Source: JANRKG01 sp033763635 (GTDB lineage: Bacteria > Cyanobacteriota > Cyanobacteriia > GCF-001939115). Taken from it: DNA of 10,883 nt. The notes beneath the pieces were generated by a model. It had not been told where the DNA came from. It made no database searches and saw only the letters and a list, made by a program, of their open reading frames with translations. The stretch covers positions 1-10,883 of the forward strand of contig JANRKG010000345.1 in the NCBI GenBank assembly GCA_033763635.1, read 5' to 3'. Positions 1-7,900 of the stretch are shown here, piece by piece (position 1 is the first letter of the stretch; each line of letters starts with the position of its first letter). Both the position numbers and the translations under genes were made by a program.

Positions 1-474
1 TGCGACGATCGCCGCAACCGGGAAGAAATTCTGGAAATCCTTTGCCGTTCTCAATACATCGGCTCGGCCCCCGAATATACCCGTCCCGGATTCATCGATC
101 CCTACAACTGGGGAACGGAAGCTTCGCCCCAAATGCTGCTCAACTACAACCAGTTTTATACCGACAAAACCAACTATCCTGATCGAGTCGATGCCCTGTG
201 GACGATCGCGCAGATGGCCCGCTGGGGTATCGTTCCCTTCCCCAAAAATTGGGTCGAGGTGCTCGATCGAATTCAACGAATCGATGTGTTTGGGACTGCC
301 GCCCGAGATCTCGGTTTGCTGGACATCGGGCGCGATCGGAGTGTGCTGCGCCTCCCCGATGGCACGGTCTTCAATGCGGATGATCCGATCGCTTACTTAA
401 ATCGCCTGGAAATCAAACGCGACTTTCGTATCGAGGAAGTCGTGATGGATTCCCCTGTGGTCGCTGCCGCTTAA
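1..474 (+). CDS. nrtC: Nitrate ABC transporter ATPase NrtC, C-terminal part (5' end outside window)
   Basis: The first frame is open from base 1 to a TAA at 472-474 and gives 157 residues of a C-terminus. It resembles the end of the NrtA-type solute-binding fold (for example YNWGTE, NYNQFYTDKTNYP, the Trp-rich AQMARWG and the DPIAYLNRLEIKRDF region). In cyanobacteria NrtC is a fusion of an ABC ATPase with an NrtA-like C-terminal domain that acts in regulation of nitrate uptake, and it directly precedes nrtD. That order is seen here: nrtD begins 53 bases downstream, followed by narB. The ATPase half is not in the window, so on sequence alone this could be NrtA or the bicarbonate paralogue CmpC; the neighbours nrtD and narB favour NrtC. 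It would act on the cytoplasmic face of the plasma membrane. Likely co-transcribed with nrtD. Confidence 0.9.
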   Translation, partial: CDDRRNREEILEILCRSQYIGSAPEYTRPGFIDPYNWGTEASPQMLLNYNQFYTDKTNYPDRVDALWTIAQMARWGIVPFPKNWVEVLDRIQRIDVFGTAARDLGLLDIGRDRSVLRLPDGTVFNADDPIAYLNRLEIKRDFRIEEVVMDSPVVAAA

Positions 475-527
475 CGTCGTCCACCGCCCCTCTCTTCTGT
501 TCTTCTCCCTATCGCCAAATTTTTTCT

Positions 528-1367
528 ATGCAGACGCTCAACACCCATCATCTTCCTGAATCCCAACCCCCTGCCCTGAAGCAAGATCCGTTTCTTGTCA
601 TTGAAAATGTATGCAAGGAATATCCGACCTCCAGCGGTCCTGCGGTGGTACTGGAAAACGTCAACCTGACCGTGTACGAGGGGGAATTTATCTGCCTGAT
701 CGGTCACTCAGGTTGTGGGAAAACTACCTTATTGGATATGGTGGCGGGATTCCGGAAGCCCACCACCGGGGAAGTGCGCCTTCAGACGAAACGCATCACC
801 CAACCCGGACCCGATCGCATGATGGTGTTCCAGGGATATGCCCTACTGCCTTGGCTGACTGCCTTCGAAAACGTCTACCTGGCGGTGGATTCCGTCTATC
901 CCGAAAAGCCAAGGGCGGAGAAGGTAGCGATCGTCCGGGAACACCTGGCCCTGGTTGGTCTCTCGGAAGCGGCGGATAAGAAACCGAAGCAGCTATCTGG
1001 GGGGATGAAGCAACGGGTGTCGATCGCCCGCGCTCTGGCAATCCGGCCCCAGGTCTTGATTCTGGACGAACCCTTTGGCGCACTGGATGCCATTACGAAG
1101 GAAGAACTTCAAGAGGAGTTGCTTAAAATCTGGGGCGACCATCGCGTGACCGTTCTCATGATCACCCATGATATTGATGAAGCGCTGTTCCTGTCCGATC
1201 GCATCGTGATGATGACCAATGGCCCCGCTGCCCGCATCGGCGAGATCATGGAAGTCCCCTTCGAGCGTCCCCGCAATCGCACCCGCTTACAGGAAGACCC
1301 CAACTACTACGATCTGCGAAACCATGCGCTTGACTTCCTGTTCCGTCGCTACGCCCATGATGACTAA
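528..1367 (+). CDS. nrtD: Nitrate ABC transporter ATP-binding protein NrtD
   Basis: A 279-residue single-domain ABC ATPase of the nitrate/sulfonate/taurine type, which hydrolyses ATP to drive nitrate (and nitrite) import together with NrtC, the permease NrtB and the binding lipoprotein NrtA. Visible motifs are Walker A GHSGCGKTT at residues 59-67, Q-loop Gln102, signature LSGGMKQR at 156-163, Walker B VLILDEP at 176-182, D-loop ALD at 185-187 and switch His214 in MITHD. All catalytic residues are intact. Length matches the family, and unlike NrtC there is no solute-binding extension. The CmpD bicarbonate subunit is very similar, but narB directly downstream supports nitrate. The start at 528 gives a normal short N-terminal lead before the ABC domain; no clear Shine-Dalgarno sequence precedes it. 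Confidence 0.95.
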   Translation: MQTLNTHHLPESQPPALKQDPFLVIENVCKEYPTSSGPAVVLENVNLTVYEGEFICLIGHSGCGKTTLLDMVAGFRKPTTGEVRLQTKRITQPGPDRMMVFQGYALLPWLTAFENVYLAVDSVYPEKPRAEKVAIVREHLALVGLSEAADKKPKQLSGGMKQRVSIARALAIRPQVLILDEPFGALDAITKEELQEELLKIWGDHRVTVLMITHDIDEALFLSDRIVMMTNGPAARIGEIMEVPFERPRNRTRLQEDPNYYDLRNHALDFLFRRYAHDD

Positions 1368-1373
1368 CGGGGC

Positions 1374-1452
1374 GATGGGTCGTGGGTGATGGGTATGGGG
1401 AATGAACAAAGTGATTGACCCATGACCGACGACCGATTACCCATGACCCATC
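1374..1452 (+). repeat. Inverted pair of heptamer tandem-repeat arrays forming a long hairpin
   Basis: The nrtD-narB gap holds two short tandem arrays with a 7-base period in opposite orientation. The left arm at 1374-1401 reads GATGGGT, CGTGGGT, GATGGGT, ATGGGGA. The right arm at 1415-1449 reads TTGACCC, ATGACCG, ACGACCG, ATTACCC, ATGACCC. Pairing 1374-1394 with 1432-1452 gives a 21-position stem with 18 Watson-Crick pairs, two G-U pairs (1382/1444 and 1388/1438) and one G-G mismatch (1391/1435), leaving a 37-base loop. It resembles the short tandemly repeated (STRR) heptamers known from cyanobacterial intergenic DNA. It lacks a T-run, so it is not an obvious intrinsic terminator; an effect on mRNA processing or on narB expression is inference. 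Confidence 0.8.
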
Positions 1453-1477
1453 CAACACCTTTCAAGTTTCAACCATT

Positions 1478-3667
1478 ATGACTGAGAGTATTAAAACCCT
1501 CTGCCCTTACTGCGGTGTCGGTTGTGGGCTAGAGGCGGTATCGAATGGACAGGGAAAACCCACCTGGAAAATTCGGGGCGATCGCTCCCATCCATCGAGT
1601 CAGGGGATGGTGTGCGTCAAGGGTGCAACCATTATGGAGTCGATGGATAAGGATCGGCTCCTCTATCCCCTGCTGCGGGATTCTTTGGAGGACCCCTTTC
1701 GGCGCGTCACCTGGGATGAGGCACTGGATCGCATCGTGGCACAAATTCAAGGGGTGCGATCGACTCAGGGTGCGGATGCGTTGTGTATGTATGGGTCGGG
1801 GCAGTTTGTCACGGAAGATTACTACGTCGCCCAGAAGTTGATGAAGGGATGCCTGGGGACGAATAACTTTGATGCCAACTCTCGCCTTTGTATGTCTTCA
1901 GCGGTATCTGGCTACATTCAAAGTCTGGGGTCCGATGGTCCGCCCTGTTGCTACGACGATTTAGAGCAGACCGATTGCGCGTTTTTGATTGGGACGAATG
2001 CGGCGGAATGTCACCCAATCGTTTTCAATCGGTTACGCAAACATCACAAACAACACGAGCAGGTCAAGCTCATTGTTGCCGATCCCCGTTGTACGCCAAC
2101 GGCGGAAGTGGCAGACCTGCACCTCCCGATTCGTCCGGGAACGGATATTGATTTGCTCAACGGCATCGCCTATCTGTTACTGCATGATCTGGAACAGGCG
2201 ATCGATCGGGAATTTATTGAGCAACACACGAATCATTTTGAAGAATTCCGGGCAGTGGTTGAGCATTACCCACCCGATATCGTGGCCGATCGCTGTGGGA
2301 TTGAGATCGAGGACTTAAAAATGGCGGCTCGGCTATGGGCACAGTCCCAACGAGTGCTGTCCCTCTGGTCAATGGGGATGAATCAGTCCTCGGAGGGTAC
2401 GGCAAAGGTCCGGGCGTTGATTAACCTGCACTTGTTAACGGGACACATCGGCAAACCGGGGGCAGGACCGTTTTCCCTAACAGGCCAGCCCAACGCGATG
2501 GGAGGCCGGGAAGCCGGAGGATTGTCCCACCTGCTGCCGGGATACCGATCAGTCAAAGATCCGCAGCATCGAGCGGAGGTAGAGCAGTTTTGGGAGCTTC
2601 CAGCAGGACAAATTTCTGCCACACCCGGACGCACGGTTTGGGACATGATCCTGGGGTTGGAAGCAGGGGACGTGGGATTTCTCTGGATCGCAGCCACCAA
2701 TCCCGTTGTGAGTTTGCCGGATTTGGAACGGACGAAGGCAGCATTACGCCGATCGCCCTTCACGGTCTACCAGGATGCCTACTACCCAACTGAAACCGCT
2801 GAGTATGCCCATTTGTTACTTCCGGCAACCCAATGGAGTCAGAAAACAGGCACGATGACGAATTCCGAACGGCGCGTCACCCTCTGTCCGGCATTTCAAG
2901 CCGGACAGGGAGAAGCGCGGGATGATTGGGCGATCTTCGCGGAGGTCGGGCGACGGTTGGGCTTTTCCCACCAGTTTGCCTTCCAGACTTCCGCAGAGGT
3001 TCATGCTGAGTTTGTGCAACTCACCCGGGGCCGTGTCTGCGACATGACTGGCATTAGCCACGATCGCCTCCGCAAAGAAGGACCGCTCCAGTGGCCCCTT
3101 GCAGACAATCCACGATCGGAGGCAGGGGATGGTCAGGCCCAAACCTCTTCCCAGCGTCTCTACACCAATCAGCACTTCCCCACACCAGACGGTCGGGCAC
3201 GATTTGCCGCCTACCACAGTCGGGGCTTGGCAGAACCGCCCGATCCCACCTATCCCTATGTGCTCACAACCGGGCGTTTGTACGGTCACTGGCACACTCA
3301 GACGCGCACCGGACGCATCGACAAAATTTGCCAGATGCACCCGGAACCCTTTTTAGAGATTCATCCCAGAGATGCAGAACGGTTGGGGATCGAGAGTCAA
3401 GATTGGGTGGAAGTCCGATCGCGCCGAGGGCTTGCCCGGTTTCCGGTGGTCGTGACACGGGCGATCGCCCCCGGTACAGTGTTTGTCCCCATGCACTGGG
3501 GCGCACTTTGGGCAGATCAGGCAGAGGCAAATGCCCTGACCCATGCCCATGCCTGTCCTGATTCTCAACAACCGGAATTAAAAGCGTGCGCGGTACAACT
3601 CGTTCCCCTCTCAGTTCAGGACCAGGAAATGCTCAAAGCTCCGGAACTCCAGGAGGTTGGTTGTTGA
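1478..3667 (+). CDS. narB: Ferredoxin-dependent assimilatory nitrate reductase NarB
   Basis: A molybdopterin oxidoreductase of 729 residues from ATG 1478 that reduces nitrate to nitrite in the cytoplasm with two electrons from reduced ferredoxin. The N-terminal 4Fe-4S motif is C9-x2-C12-x3-C16 with the fourth ligand C46 in MVCVKG. The molybdenum ligand is C138 in NSRLCMSSAV. The central region has typical bis-MGD-binding stretches (GTNAAECHP, ADPRCTPTAEVAD, TGHIGKPGAGPFSLTGQPNA), and the C-terminal molybdopterin dinucleotide-binding domain begins near YPYVLTTGRL and runs through FVPMHWG. There is no NADH or FAD domain, as expected for the cyanobacterial enzyme. The frame stays open upstream to a TTG at 1415, but that would add 21 residues encoded by the heptamer repeat; ATG 1478 puts the first cysteine at residue 9, as usual. 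No strong Shine-Dalgarno is visible. Confidence 0.97.
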   Translation: MTESIKTLCPYCGVGCGLEAVSNGQGKPTWKIRGDRSHPSSQGMVCVKGATIMESMDKDRLLYPLLRDSLEDPFRRVTWDEALDRIVAQIQGVRSTQGADALCMYGSGQFVTEDYYVAQKLMKGCLGTNNFDANSRLCMSSAVSGYIQSLGSDGPPCCYDDLEQTDCAFLIGTNAAECHPIVFNRLRKHHKQHEQVKLIVADPRCTPTAEVADLHLPIRPGTDIDLLNGIAYLLLHDLEQAIDREFIEQHTNHFEEFRAVVEHYPPDIVADRCGIEIEDLKMAARLWAQSQRVLSLWSMGMNQSSEGTAKVRALINLHLLTGHIGKPGAGPFSLTGQPNAMGGREAGGLSHLLPGYRSVKDPQHRAEVEQFWELPAGQISATPGRTVWDMILGLEAGDVGFLWIAATNPVVSLPDLERTKAALRRSPFTVYQDAYYPTETAEYAHLLLPATQWSQKTGTMTNSERRVTLCPAFQAGQGEARDDWAIFAEVGRRLGFSHQFAFQTSAEVHAEFVQLTRGRVCDMTGISHDRLRKEGPLQWPLADNPRSEAGDGQAQTSSQRLYTNQHFPTPDGRARFAAYHSRGLAEPPDPTYPYVLTTGRLYGHWHTQTRTGRIDKICQMHPEPFLEIHPRDAERLGIESQDWVEVRSRRGLARFPVVVTRAIAPGTVFVPMHWGALWADQAEANALTHAHACPDSQQPELKACAVQLVPLSVQDQEMLKAPELQEVGC
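1578..1585. repeat. HIP1 octamer
   Basis: Perfect GCGATCGC palindrome inside narB. HIP1 is the highly iterated palindrome abundant in many cyanobacterial genomes; it supports the taxonomic assignment. Confidence 0.9.
3461..3468. repeat. HIP1 octamer
   Basis: Second perfect GCGATCGC in narB, near its 3' end. Confidence 0.9.
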
Positions 3668-3801
3668 GAGTAGGGTGAGCCATAAACTAGGCTCAGGGAA
3701 TTGAATAGAAAAGCATAGAGAGCTTGGTGGAATATCCAATAAATTTTAGGAACCAGTTTTGTTTAAGATGACGGGTGTAGCTTCCAAGGTGAACTCTGCA
3801 A
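3668..3801. other. narB to PsiE-like gene spacer
   Basis: A 134-base AT-rich gap. A 6-bp inverted repeat TGAGCC/GGCTCA lies at 3676-3681 and 3690-3695, with no following T-run, so termination after narB is doubtful. AAGGTG at 3786-3791 is a plausible ribosome binding site for the next gene. I find no GTA-N8-TAC NtcA box and no convincing sigma-70 promoter, so read-through from narB is the simplest reading. Confidence 0.5.
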
Positions 3802-4260
3802 ATGATGCAGAAATTTGTGAAAAAAGCATCTGCTTACGTAAGTGACGAGAGTTTTCTCAAAGTACTCAGCCGCTTTGAGGGAAGTGTTGCCAAAGTGCTT
3901 TCCCTGGCAATGGTGTTGGTAATTCTTGTTGCCGTTACAGAGCTTTGTTTTTTCCTGGTTCAAGAAATTTTTTCTCAACCCCTTGGTTTTTCCACTATTA
4001 CCTTAATTGAAATTTTTGGCCTATTTCTCAATATTTTGATTGCCCTAGAAATTCTAGAAAATATCACTGCTTATTTGAAAAAGCATGTGATTCAGGTCGA
4101 ACTGGTCATTGTCACCTCTCTCGTCGCAGTCGCCCGAAAAATCATTATTCTAGACTTTCAAAAAACAACAGGGATAGAACTCATTGGGTTAGCGATCGCC
4201 ATCTTTGCCCTCTCCGTCAGCTATTGGATTGTGCGACGAGTTTCCCCTCCAAGGCATTAG
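3802..4260 (+). CDS. PsiE-family four-helix membrane protein
   Basis: A 152-residue protein with four hydrophobic segments at about residues 32-57, 67-88, 96-117 and 124-145, a short cytoplasmic-like N-terminus and a basic C-terminus (RRVSPPRH). The segments IEIFGLFLNILIALEILENI and VIVTSLVAVARKIIILD resemble the phosphate-starvation-inducible PsiE family, which is widespread in cyanobacteria and has no established biochemical function. It probably sits in the plasma membrane. Two consecutive ATG codons (3802, 3805) could start it; AAGGTG at 3786-3791 serves either. The stop is 20 bases before narM, implying a shared transcript, and narB lies upstream, so the gene is embedded in the nitrate reductase cluster. 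It looks richer in A+T than its neighbours, partly because hydrophobic codons are T-rich. The family call rests on pattern recall, not a search; I leave the symbol blank because orthology to E. coli psiE is not shown. Confidence 0.8.
   Translation: MMQKFVKKASAYVSDESFLKVLSRFEGSVAKVLSLAMVLVILVAVTELCFFLVQEIFSQPLGFSTITLIEIFGLFLNILIALEILENITAYLKKHVIQVELVIVTSLVAVARKIIILDFQKTTGIELIGLAIAIFALSVSYWIVRRVSPPRH
4192..4199. repeat. HIP1 octamer
   Basis: Third perfect GCGATCGC, inside the fourth membrane segment of the PsiE-like gene. Confidence 0.9.
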
Positions 4261-4280
4261 AATAGAATTGGGGTAAAAGC

Positions 4281-4730
4281 ATGACTTTTTTTCGGTTTGA
4301 ATCTGAGTTTGTAGATTCCCTGCGCTGTATTCCGATGCAGGTTCGTTTCAAGTTAGATACCTGCGGCATCAAATTAAAATTGCACCACTGGAACCAGTTC
4401 ACCCAGGACGAACGGCAAACGTTGGTGGAACATCCCTGCTCAACGGCCCAGGAGGTTCAAGCCTATCGATCCCACCTCCAGCAGTTGATTGAGGTGCGAT
4501 CGGGGGAACAGGCGACCGAGTTGGCGGTTGATCCCTATCCAGAATGGGAAAACACCACCGAAATTCCTGCCAGTGTACAGAGTAAAGCACAAGAAACGCA
4601 TCAGGCGATTGCCCTGAACCAATGGGCCGCTCTCACCCCGCTCCAGCGGTTTGCCTTACTCAAGTTGAGTCGATCGGGCCATGAAAACCGCAATTTTTTA
4701 CCTGCCCTGCAAGAATTTGATTTGACCTAA
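4281..4730 (+). CDS. narM: Nitrate reductase-associated protein NarM
   Basis: A 149-residue soluble protein with the hallmark start FRFESEFVDSLRCIPMQVRFKLDTCGIKLKL, characteristic of the nitrate reductase-associated family (Nitr_red_assoc). In Synechococcus elongatus narM is required for nitrate reductase activity without supplying a catalytic site, so a role in NarB maturation or assembly is thought likely. Conserved-looking Cys16 and Cys28 lie in the N-terminal block and a third Cys (HPCS) at residue 53. The second half carries W-A-x-L-T-P-L-Q-R-F-A-L-x-K-L, typical of the family's C-terminal helix. No signal peptide or membrane segment is seen, so it is cytoplasmic. It begins 20 bases after the PsiE-like gene and is followed at once by a strong terminator, so it is probably the last gene of the cluster. 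GGGG at 4270-4273 is the only weak ribosome-binding candidate. Confidence 0.9.
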   Translation: MTFFRFESEFVDSLRCIPMQVRFKLDTCGIKLKLHHWNQFTQDERQTLVEHPCSTAQEVQAYRSHLQQLIEVRSGEQATELAVDPYPEWENTTEIPASVQSKAQETHQAIALNQWAALTPLQRFALLKLSRSGHENRNFLPALQEFDLT

Positions 4731-4731
4731 A

Positions 4732-4806
4732 GCAAACGAAAAAATAAACAAGGTGGATGAGACCCTTTGCTCATCCACCTTGTTTACTCGTTTTTTATTC
4801 GTTTGC
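4732..4806. terminator. Bidirectional two-part hairpin terminator
   Basis: A perfect 17-bp inner stem (4745-4761 with 4770-4786) encloses an 8-base loop. A second outer helix of 9 bp pairs 4732-4740 with 4798-4806. T-rich sequence follows the inner stem on the + strand (TTTTTTATT at 4791-4799) and A-rich sequence precedes it (4739-4748), which gives a T-run on the - strand too. It lies two bases after the narM stop and about 100 bases after the stop of the convergent exoprotein gene, so it can end both transcripts. Confidence 0.92.
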
Positions 4807-4870
4807 GAGCGATGTTCATTCAGGCCAGGACAGTCAGCAGGTGAAAACGATCGGGTTGTGAACAGTTTCC

Positions 4871-4891
4871 CTCTGCCTCCTGCCTTCTGCC
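4871..4891. repeat. Short heptamer tandem repeat (CTGCC type)
   Basis: Three 7-base units CTCTGCC, TCCTGCC, TTCTGCC lie in the 3' flank of the exoprotein gene, 17 bases beyond its stop codon. The unit (N2CTGCC) matches a heptamer type often seen in cyanobacterial intergenic DNA and differs from the GGGT-type array upstream of narB. With only three copies it is a minimal array. Confidence 0.65.
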
Positions 4892-4908
4892 CTATCAACT
4901 ACCAACGC

Positions 4909-7900
4909 CTAGTTATTGGGCCGATAGTAGTAGTGGTAGCCTGTCTTCCGACCTCGGAGTTTCTTAGGAACCTTGAATCCTTCCTGATTTTCAATACAGG
5001 TGGGTAGTTCATCCTCGTCATCATCATCCGTATCCGGCAAGAATCCTGATTGCCGACACAGCACATCGGTGACATTCAAGAGGGTGAACGGACGGAAAAC
5101 AATCACACGGCCTTCAAAGTCAACCAGGAAACGATAGAGTTGCTCCTGGCTCGGACGGGCAGGTTCTTGAGGCTGTACAGGTGTCACTGCTGTTGGAGTA
5201 AACAACAACACTAAGCCCAAAGCTGGATTATCGTTCCTATCCGTAATCTTTGCCTGGATGTCTGCCAGGGTCGTTCCCCCCGCCGCCACTGCCTGGGCAC
5301 CTGTCACTCCATTAAATTGGACCGTTCGAGCATCAATGTCATTCGGGTTACTGACTAGAGTGATAAAGTCTCCCGTCTGCCCACTAAAGGAAGCAGACGG
5401 TGGCCCACCAGGGAATTGCACAAAAGCTTCCGTCCCTTCTGCCCGTAACCCTGTCTGTCCGCCTGTAATCGTGCTGCCATTTCGCACAATGAGGGTGACA
5501 CCATTGTTGGCGACCGGACTGTTATCCTGAACCACCAACCCAGTAGTTGTGGGATTTTGAACCGTCACCCGATCAAGGATCAAGGTGCTGGGAGCGGTCG
5601 CATTTTGGGAAGCTGCGGGAAGCGAAGGCTCCAAGTTATACAGCCGTACCCCCGTTTGACTGCCACTTAAAGTTCCTCCTGTAACCGTTACAGGAGTTGT
5701 AGCGGTATTGTTAAAGGCCAAAATCCCCGTCAGCCCACCTGTAACGTTGTTATCAGACAGACTCACAACCGCTCTATCCTGGATCGAGAGTAGCCCGATC
5801 CCAATGTTCGTTCCTGTGGCTGCGGCTCCTGTCTGTACAACATTGTTATTGATTGCGACGGCAGAGGCATCCTGGAAGAGGGAGTTCACGAGTATCCCAA
5901 AACGATTCGAAGTCACTGTGTTCCCACTAATCGTTATGGGAGTTCCTGCCACCCGGAAGCGCTCCATGCGAATGCCAATATCCGCCTGTTGCACCACGTT
6001 ATTCGTGATATTGGCATAGAAATTATCCGTCACCACAATACCCCCCAGCGTTCCGGGGTTTTGAACCAGGTTCCCGGAAATGACACTTCCGGTTGAAAGC
6101 CCAGGTCCTCCAGCGGCTCCCATGCCAATACCCGCACGGGTCGTGTTCCGAATAATGTTATTTTGCAGAGTCGTATTGGTTGCAGGAGCACCATTACCAA
6201 TCCCAAACTGAGCAGTATTTCCCCCATCCACTGTGAAGCCAGCGATGGTAGAACCATTCCCAGAAATCAGAATGCTAGCGGGCACAGCAGCCGTTGTCAA
6301 AATTCTGGCTTCAGCCGCCCTTGTCCCAATCCCTGCAACAGCAGCATTGGGACCGCGCAGGTTCACCACTCTCTCAATCGGAATGGTCAAGTTTGTGGTG
6401 GTCGCATTTGCGGTATAGTCCCCTGCCAGCACGTTAATGTTGGTCAAGGTAAAGGGGGTCGCCAGGTTAATGGCCCGTTGAATACAGGTCAACCCCGTGC
6501 CAAGGCAGACATTGGGGAACGTCCCCGAAGATCCTACCTGTAAATCACGCGGCTGGAAGCCTGCAACGGTAGGGGCCGCATCTGTGCCACTGAACGCATA
6601 GGGACTCGTAGCAATGTTGGTTGGCGTAGTTGGAGAATTCGGGAAATTCCCCGCAATCCCACTTGGCCCTGTCCCCAAGGTTGGTCCCGTCGGACTTCCC
6701 CACCAGTTACCCGTCAGGTCCAGAACTCCAGTTGCAGGAGGCGCATTATTACTGGTATAGACTGCGGAATTGGTGATGCCATTAAAGGCATTGGAGGTAA
6801 TTCGATAGTTGTCTGGAGCGAGCGTCCCTCCCGCATCGCGAAACGCAACCCCGACCTGAGCAGTATTAATGAAGTTGTTGCTCACCACAATTTGTTGAGC
6901 GCCAGGGCCACCCATATTGTTGTTGAAGAGAACAACACCCGCCCCAACGTTATTCAGTGTATTTGCCGTCACCTGCACATTTGTGGTGGGGCCGACCACA
7001 CTGGCAAGCTGAATGCCCAAGAGGGTCGCATTTGAGATGGTGTTACTGGAAACGGTCGTATTCGTAGCCCCATCCAGTTGGATACCCCGTGGATAGCCAG
7101 TAATGGTGTTGCCACTAATCGTGCTACCCGTAATGTTATCCAGGCGGATCGCTGGAGATGCCGCACCTGTGCCATTGAAGGTGTTACCTGTAATGGTTAA
7201 TCCGGTTTGGGTAGGGCCAAAACTGAAAACGGGAGGGTTCGCAGCGGCAGCACTGTAGTTGGTAAAGGTGTTGTTGGCGATCGTCACATTCGTGGTAGCA
7301 GTGCCCCCAAAGATGGCAATCCCACCTGTTGTGTTGTCAAAGCCGAACCCACGAACCGTAACGTTGCTCAGGGTTGGAACCCCCGCATCCCCAATTTGAA
7401 TCCCGGACGTTCGGGTGAAGGTAACTCCATTGGTTGCAATCAAGCTCAAAGGTTTGCGAATAGTCGCAACCGTATTGTCATAAATGCCACCTACTGTGAC
7501 ATTGACCGTTCCGCCTGATGCCACCAGGTCTACCCCACTCTGAAGGGGTGCAGTTGTTGTGTTGATGTTGACTGTCCCTGCCGTTCCCACCAGAATGCTG
7601 GATGCATTCGCCGGAAGAATCGAAGCATTCAGGTTAATGGTTGGAGCATCCAGGGTCAGGGTCCGGGCTGTGGGAACGCTAACATCCGCATTGACATTGA
7701 TGCTATTGGTCGCGCCAATGCTCACGTTGGCTCCTACAAGGAGGCCATTCAAAGCCGCCGCTGTGATGAAGCTATTGGCCCCCGGAAAATCAGTGGCATT
7801 GATCGAGCCGATCACATCATCTCCCGGTGTCCCGTCCCCATTGAGGTCGGCGATCGTGCCGATCGTGATATTGGCAGGGTCGAGCAGGAGCGTACCCAAA

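Noticed and set aside
471..707. 78-codon reverse ORF across the nrtC-nrtD junction
   Set aside because: Overlaps the nrtD start and shows no supporting motif.
1374..1452. CRISPR-like array
   Set aside because: Units are 7 bases, contiguous and degenerate, with no spacers and no cas genes.
2816..3340. 174-codon reverse-strand ORF within narB
   Set aside because: Antisense shadow of a strongly coding frame, with no recognisable domain.
1415..3667. narB starting at TTG 1415
   Set aside because: The extra 21 codons are largely heptamer repeat; ATG 1478 gives the normal family N-terminus.
3676..3695. Terminator after narB (TGAGCC/GGCTCA)
   Set aside because: The stem is only 6 bp with an 8-base loop and no T-run follows.
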